Shown: piece after piece, positions 21,695 to 31,140 of the stretch
How the letters are laid out: every line of letters starts with the position of its first letter
Position numbering within the stretch: the first letter of the stretch is position 1
The notes under the pieces: generated by a model
Seen by the model: only the letters and a program-made list of their open reading frames with translations
Told to the model about the DNA's origin: nothing
The model's database searches: none
Assembly: GCA_026260175.1 (NCBI GenBank)
Contig: JAKCWW010005772.1
Coordinates: 716-33,120 of the forward strand
Source: Reticulitermes lucifugus
Lineage: Eukaryota > Arthropoda > Insecta > Blattodea > Rhinotermitidae
Length of the DNA stretch: 32,405 nt
Direction of reading: 5' to 3'
Position numbers and translations under genes: made by a program

Positions 21695-22689
21695 CTGTTG
21701 AAACAAAGATTGGGTTAAATGTGTGACAAGTTATGGCCGGATCTCAATTTTGGGTGTGAAAGCTGATAGGTACATATGTTCTAGGGCTGTCAACATCAGG
21801 ACTGACAGTGCCTGAAACAAGGAGGGACAATAAAACAGTTATATGCCAGGAATGTAGACAAAATGCTTGTCCATGACACTGCAGATGTGTATTGGTGACA
21901 TCTTTCTGTGCTTTGTGAATATTCTGAGATGATCTTAAGAATGGAAACTGCAAAGGAGATGAAATATTCATACCTTCATGCTAAGGCAATGTATTGTAAT
22001 AGGCATGTATGTTTATATGTTTTGTGTTAAGCCTGTACTGTATTGATAGTTAAATTTTTACATTAAAATAGTTTTGCAAATTGCCCCAAAAGGCGTTAGA
22101 AACATTAGAAGTGCAATATAATAAATATAAATATACAGTTATTGCAAAAACGGGAATAATTTTAATATCTCCATGCAAACGTTTTTTATCTTATTTGAGA
22201 TCTAAGGTTTTCACAGCAGTTTTGTTCTTGTGGGATCAGGAGTACCGTACCCTTAAACCTTTCTTATCAAATTTTCTATTGAATCTTTCAACAACACAGG
22301 CCAGGAGCAGTGTCGTGCTTGGTCTGGGTGGTGATTGGGGTGAGAATGTGGTTTGATAATGTAGATGGCTTGCAAGAAAGGTGGCAATTCAGAACCACAG
22401 GAAAAGGGAGAATGGAGGCAAAGCCACTTCAGGCCAACAGGAATCATGAAACAGGAAGTGAGAAAACAGGGAAACTTCTCATCTTACAATCCCAAGCAGG
22501 GACACTTGCCTGGTCCAGTTAACCATAACAAACAATTGAGAAAGGCAGACCAAAACAAAATTTAGTTGAGATGTCCTTCAGCTGGATCTCCAAGCCAGAG
22601 TGATTTGCCAAGGCAGAAAGTGTTAGGTGAGACGGATGAATAAGTGGAAAGGGGAAGTGACAGGAACACTGGTTGTGCGTGCTGCTTAC
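21695..22689. other. Intron between E4 and E5
   Basis: One internal candidate acceptor (atttcatctcctttgcag, ending at 21948) is followed by an open stretch, but no donor of the needed phase was found, so I do not call an exon. No transposon is recognised. Confidence 0.4.
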
Positions 22690-22872
22690 GTTGCCCAGTG
22701 AGAAGGAAAGCTCACTATCACAGCACAATAATAATCTTTGTAAGGCAGTGGATAGGTTTAGTTCATACTTGTCTGTGACTGTGTCCTCTTGCAGCTCAGG
22801 GGCTGTTAAAACGGACTGCAGTTGGTGTAACAATTTTTCAGAGACTTGAGAAATCTCCTCTATTTCGTGTTT
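22690..22872 (-). CDS. Exon E4 of the minus-strand gene (helical segment)
   Basis: The acceptor ttttttgttaacag precedes AAA CAC GAA. The frame reads KHEIEEISQVSEKLLHQLQS, then VLTAPELQEDTVTDKYELNL, and ends LLLCCDSELSFSLGN before the donor AAC|GTAAGC. The heptad-like Ile/Val/Leu spacing in the first 22 residues suggests a coiled coil. The exon is 61 whole codons. An internal donor, CAA|GTATGA (exon end at 22767), would join in phase to E5. The strong donor at 22690 does not, and would need a further small exon. Confidence 0.62.
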
Positions 22873-23985
22873 CTGTTAACAAAAAAACAGAGCAACCCAT
22901 TGGTTACAAATAGTTTGATTAATTAAGCAGTATTATTCATATGTCTATTATAATTATGAGGGACTGCATTATATATTGTTATGTCAAAGACTAGTGCCAC
23001 AAGCTATCCTGAAAAAAGTGTTAAATGTTTAACCTCAATTGTAGAAGGGTTCAATCAGAGTTGTGGTCAGTATTGCAAACAGGTATTTTTCACAATTAAA
23101 AATAACCCTATTCTATAGGCTTATAATGATAATGTACTACATCTGAACTCATTCACTTTATGAGCGTTTTCCAGCATACGTATTGAAATTTGACACATTA
23201 TGTTTTGGGGACAGGATTGGTTCCCAAAACGTAGTGTGTCAAATTTGAATACATACAATGGTAAAAGTCAATGCTTTAAGATTTAAAAAAATAACCCATG
23301 AAGAATAAGATAAAGAATGTATCACTGTGACAGTTGGAAAAAATCTACTGAAGTTCACCACTGCACTGTAGGTGGGTTAGTTCAATTTGTAAAGTAGATG
23401 TACTATCTGCATATGATGCTTCAAAGGGGCTAGCAAGTATTCTGAACAATGCTCAGTCCTGTCTGTAGTCTACAAATCAGTCCAGTCTGAAGTCCACAGA
23501 CCTAACTTTTCAAGATTTGCTTATGTTTCACACATGAGTCTAACTTTTATTGTGAACAAAATAATACTTCTCAGGCCATGGCTGTAACAATGTTCTGTTT
23601 GGGAAACTGAACAATTTCACATATATTATGCACAGTAAATAGGTACATTATATCATTACAAATTATGAATACTGACAGCGTCTTTGAACTTCCTAATAAC
23701 ACCACAGAAACATAAGGAAGTGAGAAAGCATATGGTATGGTTGGAAAATGCAAATTGAATCAACTCCAAAAAGTGAAGCATTACGTTTGTAAACATTCAT
23801 AATATTTTGTGTTTGAAAAGTACAGTGGCCAAAGACTGTGGCTCGTTTAATCTGCCGACACAAATACATACATTCCAAAAGTATACTATGATTAAAAGGT
23901 TATCTCGATAAATTTCACAATCTAGAGAAAACCTTTTATTCCTCTTTTCTTTATAATCAGTAATGCAACGGTGTGTCAGACTGAC
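22873..23985. other. Intron between E3 and E4
   Basis: Contains the palindromic MITE at 23162-23270. Otherwise nothing is recognised. Confidence 0.5.
23162..23270. mobile_element. Palindromic MITE, copy 2
   Basis: A near-complete hairpin: tattgaaatttgacacatta-tgttttggg on the left pairs with cccaaaac-gtagtgtgtc-aaatttgaata on the right, around gacaggattggtt. Outer ends gcgttttccagcatacg and catacaatggtaaaagtc also pair imperfectly. It is about 109 bp and shares its ends and the GGGGACAGGATT block with the copy at 15121-15309. Confidence 0.72.
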
Positions 23986-24159
23986 CTTCAAACTACCACA
24001 GTCACTAGACTCTGATGATATATTCTTCAACATTCCTTGCACCTCAGCTATTAGTTTATGGGCCCTGGCTTTGTTCAGAGGTGGTCCCCAGCCACGTAAC
24101 CATGCCCGAACCTCCTCCTGGATCTCTGACATTCGATCCCGGATACGATGTTTCACATT
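23986..24159 (-). CDS. Exon E3 of the minus-strand gene (helical segment)
   Basis: The acceptor gttattgtatcacttacag precedes AAT GTG AAA. The frame reads NVKHRIRDRMSEIQEEVRAW, then LRGWGPPLNKARAHKLIAEV, then QGMLKNISSESSDCGSLK, ending at the donor TTGAAG|GTCAGT. It is 58 whole codons. Two amphipathic helices flank a GWGPPL turn. This looks like a conserved structured core, unlike the disordered flanking exons. E2 ends with one base of a codon, so direct joining is out of phase unless an exon is missing or the in-exon AG at GTCAG|AGATC is used, which would restore phase. Confidence 0.62.
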
Positions 24160-26181
24160 CTGTAAGTGATACAATAACTAATTTACTGGTTGGAAATTTT
24201 ACCTCAAGTGTTTTGACACCTAACAAATGTTGTTGCATGTACTTTCGACTGTTAGTTGAAAAAATTGGATATTTGAAAAATGTTACTGTGTTTAATAATT
24301 TTGAGAAAATTACAAAAGTTGCCAAATATTAGACATATTTGACAATTTATTCGTCTTTTATTGGCTGGGCCCTCTGGCCTGTAAGTATCAAAAATTAATT
24401 TCTGAAACCATTAACACATTTTAGAAAGTTGATAGGACCTATTCAATGCAGGGTCAGTCCGTCCTATACAGAATAACACAGAAAAAACGCAGACATATGT
24501 CCATGCCTCAAGTGGGATTTTAAACTCACAATTCCAGTGCATATAGCAGCTGACCACAGTATGTTCTTTTGGCTGTTTAGCCACTGTGCTCGGCATTTGA
24601 AAGTGTAATTCAAAGAATGTAAGAGCTGTTTCTGAATTAACATCTCAGAGTGCTCAGAAACTGATTGTCACCATTACTGGCCTTTGTAATAATGTACATA
24701 CTATGAAACACAAAGATTAACACAGAAGGCTGAAAACATTTAATATATAATACTACTGAAATACTATGAGGACAGAAATCCAAACCATTTTAAATCAAAA
24801 GAGAAAACAGTCAAAAATTAAAGCATTGTCTACAAAAATTGACAATACTGCAGCTTAATACTAAGAGTCTGGTATGGGCCAGCTAGATATCCATATAAAA
24901 CATTTAACACTTTAAGAAGACTCAATGTAAGTGATTTGAAGGCTTCAGGACACCCATCAAACTTGAGTATAAATGCCCTCAAAGAGAAAGACAGAATGGT
25001 GCACAGAGTTACCGAAGTATATGGTCTTCTAGGTGCTGTTTTGCTCTGTGTGAACGTGGTACTGCCTGAAGGCAGTGATCCAGTCTTTGTCCTTGTTATG
25101 GGTGGTCCTGTATTCACACAGTTCCGGTATGTCTTCCCTTCTGAAAGGGAACAAGGTGTGTGGTTATGCTAGCCCTGTTTATAAACACCAAGTCATGCTG
25201 ACATAGAGCGGGCATGGAGACAAAGCTACACATGTTCTTAATCTCTGAGATATACTTCATTCTCATTTAATACGGAGTGGGCTACGAATGGACATAAGAT
25301 ATGGGAGGCAGGCACTGATAAGATGCTGCCCTCTTATTCTAAAGATATTTTCTTATTGTAAACTGGGCATTCCAACTTGTCTGTATTTACATCCACTTCA
25401 TAGAAATACTGAGCAATATATAGACATAGGTGGGTGCCTGTCTTGTTACCATGTCAGTTGTATTCCTGGGAAAATAGTCCTTTATGCCCTCTTCTTGGTT
25501 TTCAAGTTTTTAAATGACAATATAACCACTACAAGGGTTGTATAGTGTCACATTACATGACAGTGCTTATGGATGTTGAATTTGAAGGGATATAATTATG
25601 GTCAAATTGAAATTTTAAAAAACACACAGATTTCATACACACAATGATACCTAACGTTTTACGTGATTTGCACTTGAGCTGAAATCAGCCACCAAAAGCG
25701 GCTGATGACTAGTACATTGGAATTTTGAAAAATAAAACAAAAAATGTAGAAATTTTAGATGAACTTCAAAACCCAAGACAATTAGACATTGTAATTTAAA
25801 TTAGGTGAGTCATGGAACATGTAGTTACATTTCATTCATTCATTATATTTATATGTATATAAATACAGTTGCAAACAATGTTAGTTACACTTATATTTAT
25901 GACATAATTCATATAACATAGTTTTTAAAATCAAACATAAACTATATATATTGCTTCAGGGTCAGTTCTCACCCCCCAGTGAAAAATTCTAGGTGTGTGC
26001 CTAAATATTTGTATTCTAATTCATTTTTTAAGAAACTGAACAGATCAGATTTGAGGATGTAACAGCAATGATTACATTCTTGTAGACATGTACTGAAGTT
26101 TCTGAGGGACCTGCTGCTTTCATCTTCAAGGTGGGCAAAAAAGTAATCTTGAACTGGGATAAAGTTTCTTATTTTGAAAAT
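24160..26181. other. Intron between E2 and E3, left part
   Basis: A tRNA-like SINE head may lie at about 24525-24597 (minus: ccgagcacagtggctaaac and gagtttaaaatccca). A weak fourth copy of the SINE body appears near 25205-25300. The open frame at 24830-25117 (minus) has no matching splice sites. A small exon of length 3n+2 may be hidden in this intron. Confidence 0.35.
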
Positions 26182-26350
26182 TCAAGTCTTTTGGGATCTT
26201 ATACCATTGTCAACCGGTAAACAGTTACTGACATCTTGAAGGAGTGCAGTGCCTCCATAATGATGGCACGTATTTATCACACAACATGACATAACATCCC
26301 TGAAGACTTGAATCCTCATGACCACCACTGTTAGAATTTCAGATCTCACA
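26182..26350 (+). mobile_element. Foldback element, copy D
   Basis: The left arm caagtcttttgggatcttat faces the right arm gacataacatccctgaagac. The tail caccactgttagaatttcag matches the tails of the other copies. No clear target duplication is visible, so it is probably older. Confidence 0.55.
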
Positions 26351-26724
26351 TAGTTACTAGTGTTGTATAATGCAGTCATTTTTCAGCACCAGTATAGGCA
26401 AAAAGTAAATCTGCTTTGCAATCTTCAATGCAGAGAGTCAGTTCAAAATTGAACTGAAATCTATAGAGTATCTTTGCAGATGAAACCTGTGGGTGGAGGG
26501 CCAGGACCTACTTGTGGATTTATTCTATTGGCCTAGGGGGATTTGAATACCTTGGTATGAAAGGACTGGCAGTCAGAATTTAAACTGAGGGGCAATACTA
26601 TTAGCATTGAGAAATGCAGTGCTCAACCAGATGGACCAGATTCATGTGCTGCATAGGGTAATGAACAATCACATATAGTTCAGGGAGTAGTAAATTCAGT
26701 AGCCACTACCAGACATTAACAAGT

Positions 26725-26963
26725 CTGAATTTTCAAGTCTTCTGGGATGTTATGCTGAGTCAGGGTAGTTTCTGATGTTTCAAAGGATCATAATGCCTCC
26801 ATCTTCAGGGTCAAGCAGTCCAAGAAGAGTTCTTGGAATATTTGACCCTGAAGGTGAAGGCACAATGACCCTTCAAAATATTGTGAACTACCCGACAACA
26901 CAGTGTAATATCCCAGAAAACCTGAAACTTCAGCAACACTGCTGTGAGAAACTAAAATCTTGT
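26725..26963 (+). mobile_element. Foldback element, copy E
   Basis: The left arm (cttctgggatgttatgctga... gggtagtttctgatgtttc) pairs with the right arm (aatattgtgaactacccgac... cagtgtaatatcccagaa). The inner parts are catcttcagggtcaagcagt and tatttgaccctgaaggtgaa. The tail is cttcagcaacactgctgtga. It is flanked by ATTAACAAGT (26715-26724) and ATTAACTAGT (26964-26973), a 10-bp duplication with one mismatch. Confidence 0.75.
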
Positions 26964-26999
26964 ATTAACTAGTTCATTCCCCTCAGGGGCTCAATTATT

Positions 27000-27230
27000 G
27001 TGAGTATGGGAAGTGGCGCTCCTGAGGTCCCGAGCTATCCAATGCCTAGGGGTATATCTGGGTTACCCTGCCTCTGGGGGTCATGGATACAGAGACCTGG
27101 TCCTCCAGGTCGGCGGTTGGGTGAGGGGCTGACAACCTATCCCCGTAATACATCACGTTTCAAAACCTGAAGTACAGGGGGCCAAGGCCCGATACTGGGC
27201 TGCTGCACCATACACCACACCAACTAATTC
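27000..27230 (+). mobile_element. GC-rich LINE-like fragment beside exon E2
   Basis: The segment (gggaagtggcgctcctgagg..., ggggtatatctgggttaccc..., gacaacctatccccgtaata...) is much richer in G and C than its surroundings and resembles the 5' untranslated part of insect non-LTR elements. The resemblance is from memory. It starts about 20 bp beyond the splice donor of E2, and the open frame of E2 runs into it only by chance. Confidence 0.45.
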
Positions 27231-27250
27231 ATTAGTGAAATCTACTTTAC

Positions 27251-28404
27251 CTTTAAGCTTTTCTTTTCTGGATCCATGGATATTTTCTCGAGAGCTCTTT
27301 CGTTTTGACTGACACCTTCCTTGTTTAGTAATTTTCTTCTGGTGACCATTTTTAAACTTCCCACCTTTTGGGAATGTTCCTTGTCGTTTTGTTGCATCAG
27401 TGTCTACCTCCTTTGCATGAAATCCTTCTGAACTTCTAAACTCATTAGTGTTGCTGTGACTGTTGTGGCCTTCCCTTTCTACAGTAGCAGAACACAGAAC
27501 CTGAAATTTAAGGCTTCTTCCATCTGGTTCATTACACCGTGTCTTTTGTTCTGTCTTTTTATCTCTAATAATGTTTTTAACCACCGTTTCAGTTTCTATC
27601 TTATCAGGTGAAGATTCACATGGACTATCTGTTGAGGCATCATTCAGAACCTGAAAATTTGATTTTAAAATTTCCACAGTTTCATAATCTGTAGTTGGTT
27701 GTATACTTTTATTTATAAATGCATCCTCTTCATAAGCATCAGAACTGTTCTTGGAGTTACAGTCTTTGTGTTCTGTATCAAAACTTAAACTTGCAAACAT
27801 ATCAGTAGACATGGCAACTGAATCAGCTTCAAAGGCTGTAGAGTGAGGGTGAGCCATACCTTGAGGGATCTGCGCATTGCAGAATGACACCATATCTTCA
27901 ATTGTGAAGTTAGCTGAAGTGACAGCTTCATTGTTTATACTGAGAGAAATATCATCATTATTCAGTGTATCTGCAACTGCCAGCAAAGTATTGTTTATAT
28001 CATCATCATTAATAACCGAGTTAATTAATTGGCTCCAGTCTGCAGTCAGGTCCTGAATGATAGGAGAATTAGAGAAGGAATTTTTGTCATCATCAACTCT
28101 TATGAGACAATCATTTTTTTCCATTGTGATAGAAATAATGGAATCATCATTCATCTCCTGTGTGTCAGTTTCCATAAGAAAAGTGGCTGTCTGAATGGCT
28201 TGCATTCTATTCTGATTATCACAGGCCTCTCGATGCCCTGAACTGTCATCACACATGCCATTCTCAAGACCTGAACAGTATGTGGCACTGGAGTCACTGT
28301 CGCACCCTGAGTTTTCACTTCTTGGTTCTGAAGGATGTGATGGAATTTGCCAAATGAAACTTGGAACTGTTTCGTCATTGAGTTTCTTTAGGGCACGTAA
28401 CAAT
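27251..28404 (-). CDS. Exon E2 of the minus-strand gene
   Basis: A strong acceptor (ctctgtaacctgcag) and donor (AAAG|GTAAAG) bound a 1154-bp open exon. Its first base completes the Val codon begun by E1, giving ...TPPNTV-LLRALKKLNDETVP. The 384 residues are acidic and Ser/Asn/Asp-rich, and mostly disordered in character. They include FIWQIPSHPSEPRSENSG near the start and ADWSQLINSVINDDDINNTL in the middle. The last 40 residues are strongly basic (KFKNGHQKKITKQGRCQSKR, KSSRENIHGSRKEKLK), a possible nuclear-localisation or nucleic-acid-binding region. There are no catalytic motifs. It ends one base into a codon. Confidence 0.77.
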
Positions 28405-29049
28405 CTGCAGGTTACAGAGAGTGACTATTAAAATTTAAATAATTATAGACACTCAAAATAATTAATCCATTAATTATAACAATAATATATCATCAGGACA
28501 CAGTCACTAGGTTTCTGAACTTGGGCTGCTGATGAAGAATGATCTGTCTGATCTGGCTGAGGAAGTATCTTCTCACCCATTACCTAAGGACAGACACCTA
28601 ATTTCTAAAACATTTTTTGAATACAAGATAATGGACAAAGTCCAGTAACCTAGTAATTCTAGGTGTAATATGGAGTGTCTGTGAAGTCCTCCAGCTTTTG
28701 GCACAGACAATGTAAGCAAACAAACACATCTACAGATTCATGTTTTGTGGTAATTTGAAGTAAATCTTTGGAAGCTTTATAACAAATAAATGTCATGAAT
28801 ATGCAAAACAGAAACATTATATGTCTTAGTCAAAAAATATCATAAGCATGCGTGGCAAGAACAACTTGTTTGTGACTGAGTATGTGTGGGGCTGATACAA
28901 TTCAGAAAATGGCATAAAGAAGCAGCAAGCATGCTGTCTCACTTGGTTTTTGAACAAAACTGTTGTCACAGGTGCAAAATACCTACCACACACATTACAG
29001 GAAAACACCCACAAATGACAACACAGTATAGGTTTGGCATTACATGTTG
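28405..29049. other. Intron E1-E2, part next to E2
   Basis: No gene seen. It may contain decayed 5' sequence of the transposase relic that follows. Confidence 0.4.
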
Positions 29050-29800
29050 CTTAAAATGGCAGCATCCTCAATTAGCACAGAAGTGGATGACCAAGTGTCA
29101 GTGAAGAGACAACTTCGCTCACGGTCCTAAAAATTCAGTCTAAGGGACATCCCATAAACTGGCAATACCACAAGTAATTGTAACAAGTGCTGCATTTATA
29201 CAGCACTTTTGCTGTACTTAGGCTGTACTCCTTCTAAGTTTCCGTTGTGCAGTACCCAATATGCCACGGCATTTTCTGAACATGCTGAATCCAAAAAATG
29301 AGCACAACCTCAGCCACATATTTTCAGTTGAATCTACTTTTCACATGCCTGGTAAAGTGAACCAGCACAGTGTTAATGTCTGGTGCAGTGGAAGTGAACA
29401 TGCTTTCAGGGAACACACCTTATGAAACAGTTTGTGATATGGGTTAATGCATGACTGCATAACTGGGCTATTTTTCTTTGAGGAGATAACCAATACAGTA
29501 TGAGCAACTAATTGGACAGTCTTTAAATTTATCGCATGCAGCACATTCAGCATCTGCACCCACATTATTTTGTCATAGGATGGAGTTCTTCCTTGCTAGG
29601 GACTGGATGTTTGTAAACTACCTGAACAAATAATAATAAATAATAAATTTAGTAGGACGAGGTGGACCAATCTCTTGGCTGTTCTGCTACCCATATATGA
29701 TGACCCTTCCCCCTATGGTGGTATATCAATGAAATGGTGTATAACACAGCAGTCATTGGTATCAGTAACCTGAAACTTATATCTACAGTGCCAATTCAAA
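29050..29800 (+). pseudogene. Decayed Tc/mariner-superfamily transposase in intron 1
   Basis: On the plus strand, broken frames give GPKNSV-GTSHKLAIPQVIV, then HIFSVESTFHMPGKVNQHSV and NVWCSGSEHAFREH, then IIGLFFFEEITNTV, then a DG-LP block near 29580, and RTRWTNLLAVLLP. This order matches the insect DDE family with 'SDEATFHLSGKVNRHN..IWG.ENPHA', 'GPFFF.E..VT' and 'QDGAPPH'. The first catalytic Asp is Val here (FSVESTFH). Many stops and shifts make it inactive. It lies opposite in strand to the host gene and differs from the mariner relic at 9645-10331. Confidence 0.72.
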
Positions 29801-30511
29801 AGTTTATCCTGCTATGCTACAAAAAACATGGTATGAAATTAAGTATTGACTTCATGTGGTCTGTACCTCAGTGATGCCCATATGCAGATATATTCAAATG
29901 TGAAAAAAGACTTTGAAGATTTTTACCTCAAACTGCCTCAAACCGTAATTCTGTAGCCTTATTCATACTTCCACATTGTCCATCCAAACCCCTAGAGGGG
30001 AATTTATAGACACTATATAGCATCCTCAGAATATGTTATGATGGAATCAAACATCACCTTTTAAAACTCAATCACTGTTGAGATATAGAAATATAATTTA
30101 ATATCATATTTTTCCAAGTGTGTCACAAGGCAACTTCACAAATCAGAATACCATAACGTAGCTGCATTGTGTTCAGTTACTAGTTTTAAGATGGTGATCT
30201 ACAGAACAGTGATGCAGCATTCTATGCATAAAACACAAAACTTTTATGGTATTTATATTCCTAAATATCTGCTAAAATCTGTAGCATTACATACATACAT
30301 ATTGATATGCAATGCTATATAATGACTGATACATATAGTGGAAATTGAGTTATATGAACTACAACATGGTGCAGTTTTCTATTTTGCATTCCTCTCTGTG
30401 ATTTAACTGCCAATATCCTCATTAGCTAGAGCATATATGAGTTTGTCTATTCTATTCATGGCTCAATTATTTTCAGTAGTCTACAAAGTAATGAAAACTC
30501 TGTTGACTTAC
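29801..30511. other. Intron E1-E2, part next to E1
   Basis: AT-rich sequence; nothing recognised. Confidence 0.45.
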
Positions 30512-30581
30512 ACTGTATTTGGTGGAGTTACACATTCTGATGAAGAATCAGGTATTACTTCATCATCCATTGCCTGCTGTC
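30512..30581 (-). CDS. Exon E1 of the minus-strand gene, with probable start codon
   Basis: A clean 70-bp exon lies between the acceptor gttttctacag and the donor ACAGT|GTAAGT. An ATG at 30570-30568 has G at -3 and +4 (gcaATGG). The frame gives MDDEVIPDSSSECVTPPNT plus two bases, which join exactly to E2. The upstream exon bases (GA CAG CAG GCA) contain no stop, so earlier coding exons cannot be excluded. The acceptor in front shows that at least one more 5' exon exists, probably toward the CpG-containing region above 31141. Confidence 0.62.
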
Positions 30582-31140
30582 CTGTAGAAAACATACAGTA
30601 CAATACAAAACTCAAAGGTTGTGTTGTAATTATACACACTTTACTATAATGAAATGCTGTCTTTCCTCTTATGTCCAATTCCATGTACATATGGCTGTGA
30701 ATGGTTTAATTTAAATTGACAGTGACGTTCATTCATGTCACCTAACTGAAGTCTTGAATTTATTGCACAATTTCAGAAACATCTACATGCAGTCATGACC
30801 ATTTATTAATGTGTCATGCCATTCATACATAGTGCATGGCTTCTGAGCAAATATGATAATCTGTTATCAAGTGATACGTGGTGCTAGACATTAGTAGGAT
30901 TACCAATTCGGTAAATGTGTGTACCCAGAGCGGAAAAACTCCACAGCTTTCGTGGCTACTAGAGCTCCCTTCAACATAGTTGATGGTAATCCTCATTCTA
31001 ACCAAAGACTGATAAAACAAAGGTGGAGTCATAAGGTGCATTTGTAAAAAAAGCTGCTGGAGATGGCAAAGTTGATTCCATGTAAAGTGAGAAGAGAAGG
31101 CGGTAATGATCAACCTGTACTGTACTAATTAAGAAGTCGT
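30582..31140. other. Probable 5' intron of the minus-strand gene
   Basis: No exon could be defined. The first non-coding exon should lie here or in the region above. Confidence 0.35.

Noticed and set aside
21845..21947. Possible extra exon after the acceptor at 21948 (FPFLRSSQNIHKAQKDV...)
   Set aside because: The acceptor is good, but no donor of the required phase is present and the composition is unconvincing.
24830..25117. 95-codon minus-strand open frame in the E2-E3 intron
   Set aside because: No splice sites of the correct phase bound it and it resembles no family I know.
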